A stretch of 58,754 nucleotides of DNA from Azolla pinnata (GCA_037176905.1 JBBBWG010028268.1:1-58754), one strand, 5' to 3'; shown: positions 1 to 10,683, counted from the first letter of the stretch. Made by a program: numbers and translations. Notes: generated by a model not told the origin, from the letters alone.

Positions 1-2160
1 TTCTCTTTTTTCTTTCCCCCCCCCCCCCCCCCCCCTCCCCACCCCCCATTTCCAAACCTTGTTGTGTAATTTTGTGTGGTTCCCCTCTTTTATTGCCGAG
101 AGCTGCTTTTATTCCCCCCCTCCCCCCCCTCGTTTTGACTATTTTTCTGTTGAGTTTAATTATGAATGAATCGATGGATGTTGGTTTCCGCAATTGTGTC
201 GCTGTTCTTCTGGGTCTCCTTTGTACTTGTTTCTATCATTGCTGGAATATCTCAGATGAATGAACCCCAACCCCACTTTGTGGCGGTGGGTGGCATCTTT
301 TGATGGCCGCTTAATCTTGAAAAGATGCTGCTGGGAGGACTTAAGAATTATTCTCTCTGCCGGGTAAGTCGCTGTAACTCGTCCTGTAAGCGCTCAAAGG
401 AATGTGGTAGAAAACAGTTTTCTGGCCCTGTTTTACTATGTATACAAGTGGTCTGCTTAAAATGTGTAATTCCTCATAGATGATGATGATGATGATGATG
501 ATGTGTTAACCCTGTTTATATTTTACTCCAGCTCCTGCTGTGCACTCGGCTCGTTGTAATGCGAGGGTGTATTATCGATTGCTAAAACTGATACCTACAG
601 CATGATCTTCATTTGCTGCTCGGGCTGATTTCCTTGTTTTCCTAGGGGGCTCTCTTTAATGGCAGCTGGCGACTTTACCTTGACCTGCGTTTAAGATCTC
701 GTGGCTTCCTTTAAGATGATGAGGTGCGCCTGCTGATAATGGCAACTGTCTTAGCAAAGTAATACCATGTTGCTTGACGAGTTCTTTTTTATGTGTCTTG
801 CTGTATTGGAGCAAAAAGCCTTGGAAGATGTCACCATTGCGAAACAGTTTCCTGAAAGGGTATGCTGTGATCTGTGCCCCTGCATATGGTGGCTGGTGTT
901 ATGAACCCTATTAACTTTCTTTTGAAAGCCAGCGTGATCGCTCTTTTGTAGTCGAACTTTCTCCTTAGATTCCTGAGTCGATACACATGCAAATAAATCA
1001 CTGTTACTCGGCAGTTCGGTGCAGGAACGATCCGTGATTCCACTGGGTCAATGTTAATGTGCTGCCACTCGTGTTTAGCACAGATGAGAGGTATTTATTG
1101 CTAGTTGTGCATTGTATATGATAGTGATGCAATTTCACTGTGGAAAATTTTACAGGAGTTCAATATAACCGGCCTTGAAAACACATGATGATAATATTGG
1201 GATCTATTTCCCTAGCTGCTGGAGAATCATGCAAATCTGAGGAATACTACATTGTGTCGTTTGCAACAATCATGAGATGTATATATGGCAAGAGCTGCAT
1301 AGAGGTCATAATCTATAGCCGTGCAAGAACGGTGAACTTGAGCTGGTAAAAAGTAAATGCCTGTGCAAGATACAGAATGTCACAGCACATGTTTCGATAT
1401 CATGGCTGTGGGATTTTGGTGCAAGGATCTTCTCGAGCAGTAAAACTCAGAATTCCTTCGCTGCTAGATAAATAAACGCCACGTATATGCGACAAAACAA
1501 TCGGTCGTCCAGAAATCCTGCTTTTATGTTTCTCTCGGCTTTTTTGTTTTACTGATTTCAAAGGCTCTTCTTGCTTTTGCCCATGTTTCCGTTTGGAAAG
1601 ATGATCGTGACTTCTGGTGCAGCGATCGCTGGAAATGTTTGTTTTTGTTTGGCTCGAGGACAAGTATCGGTTTCAAGAGCATGTGGGGCACGACTTGCTT
1701 GGACTTCTCGAGGTGTGTGTAGTATATATAATTGAGATTTCCTTTTTGATGGTGGGGTGTGCCTTCTTTCTGAGTGCAGCCATAAAGAAAGCTCTGTTCT
1801 AGAGCTGTATTACAGTATTTGTTTCAACTACAACAGTGAAAAGAAAGTAGCTATAAATATAAGCAATAGCTAACATGTTAATGGGCAAGATTTGCTACCT
1901 ATGATGACAGGATGATGATGGAATACTACCTACTTTGTGCATTGCTTCCGAGTAGCACATGTACATACACATCAACATCAATCACTGCTGATCCAAGCTA
2001 TGTATGTATTTTAACCCCCCCCCCCCATCACCATGTCTCCTCTTTTCCCTCGAGCCATGTTCGTAATTAGCTTGTGTTATTCTAAATGATTCATCCATAG
2101 AGTGAAGAGGATCGAGCTTGAGTTGAAATGGTTTACAACCGCATTTGCTTCCTAATGATA
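1..2160. other. no recognised gene; left edge
   Basis: I find no coding family here. Positions 17-36 are a run of C with a few more C-rich tracts up to about 130. A GATGAT microsatellite lies at about 479-503. A good donor-like site (GCCGG then GTAAGTCG at about 365) and a short open stretch at about 1617-1710, followed by GTGTGT, could be pieces of a transcript starting left of the window, but nothing matches a known protein. Confidence 0.4.
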
Positions 2161-2925
2161 AGACTGAGGAATCTGTCATTGTTTTGGGCGATATGACTGC
2201 CTCCATATCTGCGCCATGTTAAATTTGATTCACCATGTGGAGAGGCTGAGGCTTCTCTAAGATCGGTCTGTTGCAGTGAGTGCGTTTGCCTCTTAAAACA
2301 AAGAACAGATGAATCTGTCATCCAAGATCCGTTTCTCCATTGTTTTGGGCAAATATGACAGGTTTGCTGCTGTGAAGTTTTAAATTGTTCACCCATCATG
2401 TGCATAGATCGATCTGTTGCGGTGTATTTATTTGCCTCTAATAATTAAGAACTGATGAATCTGTCATCCAAGATCCGTTTCTCCATTCTTTTGGGCAATA
2501 TGACAGATTTGCTGCCTCCATATCTGTGAAACTTTTAAATGATTCATTCACAGATCATGTGGATAGGCTGGGGCTTTTCTTTAAGATCGATCTGTTGCAG
2601 CGTATTTGCCTCTTAATAATTTAAGAACTGATGAATTTGTCGTCGAAGATCCAATTCTCCATTGTTTTGGGCAAATTTGCTATCTCCAATGGCTCACCGA
2701 TCGTGTGGATAGGCTGCCTCTTAGATATAAGAATTGATGAATGTGTCATCTAAGATTCATTTCCATTGTTTTGGGCAATATGACCACTTGGTGTGTCATT
2801 TTTAATGTTTCACACCCACAAGTGGTGGTTAAAAAAAACTGTTCAGAAGCAAAAGACTGATAAAAATCTATCAACCAAGATTTCATTTCCATTGTTGTGG
2901 GCAACATCTGACCAATTGCAGGCCA
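2160..2925. repeat. degenerate tandem repeat, about 100-175 bp unit
   Basis: The core 'GATGAATCTGTCATCCAAGA' followed by a CTCCATTGTTTTGGGCAA block recurs with drift at about 2165, 2308, 2455, 2630, 2735 and 2865. Between cores the copies share an AT-rich part containing GGATAGGCTG and GATCGATCTGTTGC. Spacing varies from about 105 to 175 bp, so the array is old. No reading frame is conserved across copies. Confidence 0.7.
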
Positions 2926-3627
2926 CCAGCACTGGCTTTTGACATGCTGAATCATCTGTCAGGCTCAAATCAAATTGTCTCTACGGGTGAGAGAATCAAA
3001 GCCATACTGAAATCATCTGTCAAGTTTCAAGCAAAAGGAAGGAACAGACACCAGTGTTTTATATGGGCAAAAAATTATGACTTTTTGCTGCCGAGTCAAC
3101 TCAAAGCAGTCCAGATGATGAAGATGAGACAGCGCCACTTCTCTCTTCGTTCATTCATTTATGGCTGAGACAATGTTTGTGAAGATCAATCAAAACGTTG
3201 TTGCTGCTGCTCATTTCTATTTTGACTGCCCTGTGTGATGGATGATTTGCAGACAGAGATAAAAAAGCTCCGAGAAAAGGCATGTTTTTACTGCGCATTG
3301 TGATGGATTTACACAGAGACATAAACAAAGCTTTGAAATGCATTTTTGGTGAAAACAAGAAGAGATTTTGGTTTTGGCAGGGACCTCTCGAGAGCAGTGC
3401 TGATTGATGATGGTGGGCTTAAGAAAATCCTCCTCTTCTTTCTCAAGGTGCAGGTAAAATGTAGTAACATAGAGCAAAAAACAATGTTGACCTTCAATTT
3501 TGACAGGCACAAATACTGCACAGATATAGGAGCAGCAAAAACCCTGAAATTCTCCTCAATTTTTGGCAGGGACAAATACTTGCATGTAGCAGCAGCAACA
3601 TCATCAAAAGAACAAACACTTCCATAG

Positions 3628-4195
3628 ATTTGTACACGAAAAAAACAGCACATCCCTTTTCTTCATCGTCAAAAAACAATCACAAACACAAACCAGTCTG
3701 CGAATGGGAGAAAGGCTCTCAAATTCTCAAATTATTCCCTCATTCCTCAGGTATGTATGTATGGTCTTCCTATATATAGTTTGATTTTGGTAAGGTTTTA
3801 TGTTTTGTTGCCTCGCTTACATGATTTGACTCCACGTAGCAGCCTGATGCTGTCTTGTTTTTCATAGATTATTCATGGGTCTTTGATCAAAGAATCATCA
3901 GCAGATTTGTACACACTAAAACACCATATCCCTTTTCTTCATCATCAAAACAAAAGAACAATTCCTTCATCATCAAAAAACAATCACAAACACACAAACC
4001 AGTCTGTGAATGGGAGAAAAGGCTCTCAAATTCTCAAATCATTTCCTCATTCCTCGGGTATGTATTATATATATATGTACTCTGTATCTCTATGTACATA
4101 TTTTGATCGTGGTAATGTAACGTTTTTGGTTTTATTGCCTGATTTATACGACTCCATAGCTATATAGCCTGATGCTGTTCTGATCTAAGAGATTT
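3628..4195. repeat. diverged direct duplication, about 275 bp apart
   Basis: A segment beginning GATTTGTACAC, followed by a CCCTTTTCTTCATC block, CAATCACAAACACA, GTCTG(C/T)GAATGGGAGAAA, TCTCAAATTCTCAAAT and CCTCATTCCTC(A/G)GGTATGTAT, occurs at about 3628 and again at about 3903. Both copies end near the motif AGCCTGATGCTGT (about 3840 and 4166). The second copy runs up to the end of the LEA-like gene, so it probably contributes to that gene's 3' untranslated region. Confidence 0.65.
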
Positions 4196-4221
4196 TACTT
4201 CTGGGTCTTTTGTTGATCAAA

Positions 4222-5902
4222 TCATGGACTCTTCCTCTCCTCATCGTCCGAGGAAGAGGATGATGATGATGAAGAAGCTGCCATGTCCTCGGCTTTGGAC
4301 TTGCCGATGTGCAGGGCTTCTTTGGCCTTGCTAGCCATGCCTTCGACGGTCTCCTTCGCAGCTTGGCCGAGCTCCTGGATCTTCTCCATGCCGGAGCTCA
4401 CCATGCCCGAGGCCTTGTCCTGAGCTTGGGAAGCTTGCTCCTTGGCCTTGGATGCGCTCTCCTGCGCAGCGTCTCCGGCGCGATCCTTCATCTCCGAGGC
4501 TCGATCCTTCATCTCCGAGGCCCGATCCATGGCTGCATCGCCAGTCTCCCTCGCCTTCTCTGCTCCTTCCTCCATGGCTCCTTTGGCCTTCTCCTTGCCC
4601 GCCTCCAGCCTCTCCTTTGCAGCTCCGGCTATGTCCTCCGCCTTCTCCTTCCCTCCCTCCATCGCCTCCTTCGCGCTGCCCTTGGCCTCGCTCGCCTTGC
4701 CCTTGGCTCGCTCCGCCATGTCCGCCGCCGCATCTCTGGCGCTGCCATGCTCTTCCTTCTCCTCAGCACTCTACATAGGCAAGAACAACGACAGACATCG
4801 GCTTAGATTCGGCCCAAAAGCCGACAGGAAATGGAAAAAGCTCATGAATCTGCAGCAAAAGGGCTCAAAGAACCAGAAAAAAAGAAAAAAAGGGTCCAAA
4901 ACCCCCCGGGAAAACGGCCTAGATTCAGCCCCAAGCGGGCAGGAAACGGAGGAGCTCATGAATCTGCAGGTCAAAGAACTGGCAGGAAACGGAAAAGCTC
5001 ATGAATCTGCAGCAAAATAGCTCAACGAACTGGCAGGAAACGGAAAAGCTCATGAATCTGCAGCAAAATAGCTCAACGAACTGGCAGGAAACGGAAAAGC
5101 TCATATGAATCTGCAGCAAAATAGCTCAAAGAACAGGAAAAAGAAGGGGCCCAAATCCCCTCGGAAAACGGCTTAGATTCAGCCCCCAATCCGATTGGAA
5201 ATGGAAAAAGCTCATGAATCTGCAGAAAGAGCGCTCAAAGAACAGGCCAAAAAGAGCCCAAAACTCCCCCCCCGGAAGACGGCTTGGAATCGGCCCCAAC
5301 CGGACAGGAAACGGGAAAAGCTCATGAATCTGCAGCAAAAGAGCTCAAAGAAACAGGAAAAGAACCTCTCTTCCTTGATGAATCTCATCAGGTGAGTGTA
5401 CGGGAAGAGCTCATGAATCTGCAGCAAAAGAGGTCAAAGAAACAGGAAAAGAACCTCTCTTCCTTGATGAATCTCATCAGGTGAGTGTATGTATACATAC
5501 ATTGCTGGCAAAGTCCCTGCGTTGGGCCGAGATTGCAGCCGCCGATGATGACGAAGAAGGAGACGATGAAGACCAGAAACCGAACTTCATCGACATGCCA
5601 TTGCTCTTCTTCGCCTGCAACAAGCTGGATCGATCCACGGAGCCTAGAGGCTGCAGATTCAGTCGAGCCGCAGCCGGCGGCGCCTTCATCGTCGTCTTCG
5701 CCACCGCAGTCGCAGCAAGGAAGCAGCGTGCCAGAGACATGGCGGGAAGGTTATCGTTCTTCCTCCTGGTACTGCAGCGGGAACGATCGAGGAGACTCGG
5801 GGTGGAGCTGCTGCGATGGAGCCGAGATGGAGCAGCAGTTGCCGCAACGTGGTAGCTATGGCAGGGGATCAAGCAGGGCAAGCCCAGAGCTCCAATGGCC
5901 AT
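4222..5902 (-). CDS. LEA-like protein with organelle presequence (2 exons)
   Basis: Exons: 5902-5501 and 4770-4222, joined in phase 0 (donor AAT|GTATGT, acceptor TATGTAG|AGT). The predicted protein is 316 aa from the first in-frame ATG, or 262 aa from the ATG at 5740 (MSLARCF...), which starts a more typical mitochondrial presequence. Residues before the junction are rich in S, A and R with almost no acids, and end in RRDFASN, the kind of site mitochondrial presequences have. Exon 2 is entirely Ala/Lys/Glu/Gly heptad-like repeat (AKEK, EMKDRA twice, KAKE), as in group 3 LEA (LEA_4) proteins, followed by a run of ten serines, DDEE and RKSP. LEA_4 proteins are disordered when hydrated and form amphipathic helices that protect membranes on drying. 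I infer a mitochondrial or plastid location. The intron (4771-5500) is filled by tandem repeats. Family call fairly sure; start codon unsure. Confidence 0.72.
4800..5489. repeat. intronic tandem array (51-bp and 89-bp periods)
   Basis: This lies inside the intron of the LEA-like gene. The core CTCATGAATCTGCAGCAAAA occurs about eight times (about 4840, 4956, 4998, 5049, 5101, 5212, 5318, 5410). Three neighbouring copies around 4981-5085 are near-perfect with a 51-bp period (GGCAGG at 4981, 5032 and 5083). Two later copies carry an extra block ending TCATCAGGTGAGTGTA, at 5392 and 5481, an 89-bp period. Confidence 0.85.
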
Positions 5903-5962
5903 GAAACAAACAAAACAGCAAGTCTCGAGTTGTAGCCGAGCTATGGCGGCAGGAATCTGCTG

Positions 5963-5978
5963 CTTCTTCTTCTTCTTC

Positions 5979-6031
<53 letters not shown>

Positions 6032-6037
6032 ATGATG
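5963..6037. repeat. CTT/CTG/ATG triplet microsatellites
   Basis: CTT repeats, then about twelve CTG units and five ATG units, directly upstream of the LEA-like gene. On the gene strand this reads CAT/CAG/AAG. The frame of the gene stays open through it to a stop near 6060, but no ATG lies there, so it is probably 5' untranslated sequence. Confidence 0.85.
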
Positions 6038-6299
6038 AGATGGAAAGAAACGAAGATTGAGCTAGGTTTTTAGCAGAGATGGTGGAGGAGGAGGAGGACC
6101 TGCGCAGAAGCCCAAATTTAGCAATGGAGGAGAAAGATCATCCTCATCATCATCGCCATCGTCGATCAAGCTCTGCGCTGGCCTGCATGCAGAGCAACAG
6201 GAGACAACCTCCATCGCCATCGCCATCGCCAGCGCCATCGCCCATCGCCCATCGCCACCTGTCTCATCATGCATGAATGTGCTCCGTGCCGTGCGCATG

Positions 6300-7475
6300 C
6301 ATGCATGCGTGCATGCATGTCCGATGGTGGTGGATCCGCATCTGATCATTGGATGAGGATCCCCACCACGGCATGCATGAACGTGCTCCTTGCCATGCGC
6401 ATGCATGCATGCATGCATGTGTCCGACGGTGGATCCACATCTGATCATTGGATGAGGATTCATAACGGCATGCATGAATGTGCTCCATGCCATGCGCATG
6501 CATGCATGTGTACGATGAAGGATCCACATCTGAGCATTGAATGAGGATTCATCACGGCATGCATGAATGTGCTCCATGCCATGCGCATGCATGCATGCAT
6601 GTGTACCATGGTGGATCCACATCTGATCGTTGGATGAGGATTCATCACGGCATGCATGAATGTGCTCCATGCCATGCGCATGCATGCATGTGTACGGTGG
6701 TGGATCCGCATCTGATCATTGGATGAGGATCCACTGCGGCATGCATGAATGCGCTCGCTGCCATGCGTATGCATGCATGCATGCATCTGTACGATGGTGG
6801 ATCCGCATCTGATCATTGGATGAGGATCCATCCATAACGGCATGCATGAATGCGCTCGTGCCATGCACATGCATGCATGTATACGATGGTGGATCCGCAT
6901 CTGATCATTGGATGAGGATCCATCCATAACGGCATGCATGAATGTGCTCAGTGCCATGCACATGCATGCATGCATGCATGTGGACGACGCTGGATCCGCA
7001 TCTGATCATTGGATGAGGATCCCAACACGGCACGCATGAATGTGCTCGGAGCCATGTGCATGCATGCATGTGTACGACCTTGGATCCGCATCTGATCATT
7101 GGATGAGGATCCCAACACGGCATGCATGAATGTGCTCGGTGCCATGTGCATGCATGTGTATGATGGTGGATCCACATCTGATCATTGGATGAGGATCCAT
7201 CACGGCACACATGAATGTGCTCGGTGCCCTGTGCATGCATGCATGCATATGCATGTATACGATGGAGGATCCGCATCTGATCATTGGATGAGGATCCATC
7301 CATAACGGCAGGCACCGTCCATGCACATGCATGCATGTATACGACGATTGATCGGCATTTGATCATTGGATGAGGATCCATCCATAACGGCATGCATGAA
7401 TGTGCTGTGCATGCATCCATCCATGCATGTATATGATCATGGATCCGCACTCTGATCATTGGATGCATCTTCCAT
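6300..7475. repeat. 13-copy, about 92-bp palindrome-rich tandem array
   Basis: The block TCTGATCATTGGATGAGGAT starts at 6341, 6440, 6530, 6622, 6711, 6808, 6900, 7001, 7091, 7177, 7276, 7358 and 7451, a spacing of 82-101 bp. Each unit pairs GGATCCGCATC with GATGAGGATCC (10 of 11 bases complementary) around TGATCA, then has CACGGCATGCATGAATGTGCTC and a run of (GCAT)n of variable length. Open frames on both strands here are by-products of the repeat. The unit is distinct from all other arrays in the window. Confidence 0.92.
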
Positions 7476-7841
7476 GGATAAGGACCCATGCATTGCACTT
7501 TGCGTTGTCACTTGATGGATCCTCATATGCCATGAATGCATCTTCCAGAGACAAGGATCCATCAAGACATGCATGCATGATTTGGATTTGTACATAGAAG
7601 TGCACACATGCATGCATGCAACTGTAATTGTAAATGTGCATGCATGCATCCAATAGAACGTAAGATTGGAGGTTGTTTCCACCTCCAATCACATAGACAA
7701 GTCCAAATATTGACAAGAAATAGTCTGACCAAAATCTACTTCAGTTTTTCTGATAATTTGTGCTATGTAAATTTGGACTAACTAATGGAAGGATATTATT
7801 TTGGAAAAAAAAGAAAAAAAAAGAACGTAACATTTGCAAGC

Positions 7842-8025
7842 TTCTGGCTTTGCAAACACGAGTGTAAGTTTGCACACGTTTACGAATGTTATGAGCAAAT
7901 GTTATGTGTTTTTTTTAGAAGAAAAAATCATGCTTTTGGCTTTGCAAACACGAGTGTAAGTTTGCACAAGTTTACGAATGTTATGAGCAAATGTTATGTG
8001 TTTTTTTTAGAAGAAAAAATCATGC
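7842..8025. repeat. two-copy 92-bp tandem duplication
   Basis: GGCTTTGCAAACACGAGTG starts at 7846 and 7938. The copies are almost identical through GTTATGAGCAAATGTTATGTG and AGAAGAAAAAATCATGCTT. The near identity indicates a recent event. No gene is seen here. Confidence 0.9.
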
Positions 8026-8159
8026 TTTTTTTTTCCTGTTTTTATGGAAAATTAATACATGTTTCATAACATTTAAATGTTTTATTAAATTTACCATTTT
8101 GCTGGTCTGAAACATACATTTGGTGATTTATCAATCTCGAATCATTCAATCATTCAATC

Positions 8160-8555
8160 ATTTGGTGAAACTCTCCGCAACTATCTCCATAGTTCCTTTA
8201 AAGGTCACAACACAGACAACTTATATGTCTATATAGTTCCTCAAAAGTCATAACACACACAACGATCGAACACGTAAAGACCAATTGTTTGCTCAAATCG
8301 CCGAAAGGCTAGCCAAATTTCCACCTAAGGGGCCGATTCTTTCTCGAAACACCGAAAGGCTAGATTTCCACGCGAAGGTCGCAACGCCCGAAGGCTTATT
8401 ACAGCCTGAAACAATACAATTCACTAAACGCTCGGAGGTCAAATTTCCTTTATACAAAGGCCAATTCTTAAAAGTTTTGAGACTTGAACCCGAAAGTCCT
8501 TACACAAAGACAAAGTATCCCTACCACTTGAGCTATCAAGTCAGAATAAGTGAAT
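8160..8555 (-). mobile_element. tRNA-headed SINE-like element
   Basis: Read on the minus strand from about 8550, the sequence begins like a tRNA: an RNA polymerase III A box (TAGCTCAAGTGG, + 8524-8535) and, about 35 nt on, a B box (GGTTCAAGTCT, + 8480-8490). About 300 bp of unrelated body follows, holding two copies of an (A/T)GCCTTTCGG(C/T) motif. Short matching AATCATTT words lie at both ends and may be a target-site duplication. No open frame is present, as expected for a SINE. A degenerate tRNA relic without mobility is the alternative. Confidence 0.45.
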
Positions 8556-9004
8556 CATTTCATGCAATTATATTTTGATACATCATCATTTGTCATGATA
8601 TGCATGTGCTTCCTCTCAAGGACCCATCAAGATACGCATACCTTGCATGCATGTATTGTAAGGTGTACATGTTCATGCATGGTGTTATTGATAGATCCAC
8701 TCGATGTTTCGCTTCTCTTTGAACTATATAATCACAACAAATTAGTTAATTATCTTATTGGGTTGAAGAGGTTTATATGATGTGATTAGAGTAAATGTTA
8801 TGCTGATTGCGAAGGATCCTTCATTCACTACCTGTAGTTGTAAAACAATAAGTTATTAACTATATTTACAATGGGACCCAAAGAAGCATGTATGTATATA
8901 CGTACGTGTACTATTGGGGACAGGTCCCTCTCTGGGAAAGATGGGCGAGCTGACAGGCTTTCGGCTTCGACAGCAGATGGGATTTCCAAATGGGCTTTTT
9001 TTTT

Positions 9005-9045
9005 TAAAGATTCAGAGTTTAGGGTTTAGGGTTCAGGGTTCAGAG
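9005..9045. repeat. short telomere-like (TTTAGGG) stretch
   Basis: A few degenerate TTTAGGG/TTCAGGG units in tandem. They are too few to be a former telomere; short plant-type telomeric motifs of this kind are common in promoters and dispersed repeats. Confidence 0.55.
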
Positions 9046-9155
9046 GCTGAAGCCTTGCAGTTTAAGGCCATAAATAAAGCTTAGAGTTTAAGTTCCAGTG
9101 TCTCAAACTTAAGCATTTTAACTAGAGATGGTCATGGTTTCTCTCCACATCATGA

Positions 9156-9214
9156 AGAAGCCATTTCTTCCCTTGCTTTCCAGAAGGAAGAAGGGCCCAA
9201 AAGAAATGGCTTCT
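9156..9214 (+). other. imperfect hairpin, 59 nt
   Basis: AGAAGCCATTTCTT (9156-9169) is the exact reverse complement of AAGAAATGGCTTCT (9201-9214). Inside it, CCCTTGCTTTCC pairs imperfectly with GGAAGAAGGG around an AGAA loop, leaving a 4-nt CCCA bulge. It is shorter than usual plant MIRNA foldbacks, so a short inverted repeat is as likely as a small-RNA precursor. Confidence 0.4.
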
Positions 9215-9498
9215 GGAGCTGTAGAATGGCATATATATATATATATATGTCATACTAGTAAAAAGAATAGTTCTTCATTGTTGCTGTTAACACCCTTCTC
9301 TTGCTTAAAGCCCTTTTGAAATGTCTCAACACACATGTCTGAGGAAAGTTTTGCAGTTGCAAGGGGTCGATTACGTAAATGATGCGATCATATGTATGTA
9401 TACATATATGTACGCTCGCAAAAAGGAAGAGAGAAAAGTTGCCCGACGACGACGGGTCCGTGGCCCCAGATCTACCACCAGGGTAGTGAAAAAAACAG

Positions 9499-9684
9499 AT
9501 GGATTCGATTCTCAGCATGTGCTCAATCCGCGATGTAGCCCCACCCCATCGTGCCCGTTCTGGTGGCCTTGGTGCTCTGACAGATCGCCTGCTAGCGATT
9601 GCGATGCAGGCAAAAACACGTCGACGTTTCCGCGCCGCGATTAAGGAAATGCAGCAGATGGAGCTAGCGAAGACCCACATCTAG
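9499..9684 (+). CDS. possible small ORF, unknown
   Basis: A 61-codon frame from an ATG at 9499 to a TAG at 9682-9684. It encodes a basic, probably helical C-terminal half (residues such as TRRRFRAAIKEMQQ). It is more GC-rich than its surroundings. I do not recognise a family and see no convincing splice partners, so it may be a chance frame or one exon of an unplaced gene. Confidence 0.15.
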   Translation: MDSILSMCSIRDVAPPHRARSGGLGALTDRLLAIAMQAKTRRRFRAAIKEMQQMELAKTHI

Positions 9685-9699
9685 CTGGAGACGCAAGTT

Positions 9700-10396
9700 T
9701 CTTAATTCTCCGAGATTCGATCGGGCAAAAGAAGGGAGGGAAGGGGGAAATCCACAAGCTGCTTCGCCAGAAAGAGGGGGGGGGGGTGGTGATCAAACCG
9801 TGTTTTCAGAGCATTCCCGTTCGAGAAGAGATGGTATCAGTTGCTATGTCAAGAGAACGTCGACCGATAATGTCTCTTCTGCCAGCTGCTGCGGTCTGAT
9901 TCCGATACAGTTTGTGCATCGGTTAAGTAACCCTCTCCGCGAGCCGGAGCGAGTTAAAAAACAAAATCCCATCCCTCGGAGTTCACACAATCCGCCAGCT
10001 GACACAAACAAACTGCCGCCGTCCTCTCTTCTGCCCAGCTGCCGCAGATGCTCGGCTATCCGATCCGAGGCACTTCCATCAGACGCTGCTGTGTGATCCG
10101 ATCCGCTGCGTCCGATGCTTCTGCCAGTTGGCGCGAGCTAAATCAAGAATCTAACCAGCGAATTACAGCAACCGCCACTGCTCTGCTTCGGCTCTGCTTC
10201 TGCTCAGCCACCTGCGTGATCGGATACGGTACCTACATCAGCAAGTAGTTCGTCGAGTTATAAAATGCAAAAGAAATCCATGCATCGAATCGATCGGAGC
10301 CGGGAGTTTGTATGCTGTGGAGGGGGCCAGATTGTGCAGCTGGAAGTGGACGAGAATTTCCTCTCCGTTTAGCGGCCAATTGATTAATAATAAGAA

Positions 10397-10399
<3 letters not shown>
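9700..10399. other. unassigned upstream region
   Basis: There is a G-rich tract at about 9770-9788, then mixed sequence with loosely repeated CTGCCAGCTGC(T/C)GC motifs at about 9880 and 10035. No coding family is seen. It probably belongs to the distal promoter of the PP2C gene. Confidence 0.3.

Positions 10400-10465
<66 letters not shown>
10400..10465. repeat. (GA)n microsatellite
   Basis: About 31 uninterrupted GA dinucleotides, followed by several AGGATA units (to about 10496). On the plus strand it lies about 0.95 kb upstream of the PP2C start codon. (GA)n tracts are common in plant promoters. Confidence 0.95.
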
Positions 10466-10614
10466 TTAAGAGGATAAGGATAAGGATAAGGATAAAGTAC
10501 CCCCCTTAATTACACGATTAAACATCCCACTTAAGCCACTAATCGCAGCGGAGGCCATTTTTATAAATTTAATTAATTCTCCCCCAACTTCGTCTCCTTC
10601 CTGCTCCTGCTTCC

Positions 10615-10683
10615 GCCATCGCCATCGCCATCGCCATCGAGCCCTAACCCTAACCCTAACCCTAACCCTAGCCCTAGCCCTAA
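10615..10683. repeat. (GCCATC)n and (CCCTAA)n repeats in PP2C upstream region
   Basis: About four GCCATC hexamers run directly into four CCCTAA units and then CCCTAG variants. The unit is the 6-base CCCTAA form, not the plant telomere 7-mer CCCTAAA. The GCCATC hexamer also occurs at 6205-6260 and 58716-58754, next to other gene starts. Confidence 0.8.

Noticed and set aside
1400..1800. Possible exon of a gene running in from the left
   Set aside because: No family match and no second exon that would keep the frame.
4309..5020. Long plus-strand frames over the LEA gene
   Set aside because: They are the antisense of the Ala/Lys/Glu repeat and carry Leu/Ser/Pro-rich nonsense. The minus strand has the family composition and a valid splice junction.
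6300..7475. CRISPR-like array (repeats with spacers)
   Set aside because: The 'spacers' are themselves repeats of the same unit, the organism is a plant and there are no cas genes.
6062..7498. His/Met/Cys-rich frames on both strands
   Set aside because: They repeat with the 92-bp array and shift frame between units, so they are not a metal-binding protein.
10648..10683. True telomere or chromosome end at the CCCTAA repeats
   Set aside because: Only about seven units, inside unique DNA and a gene leader.
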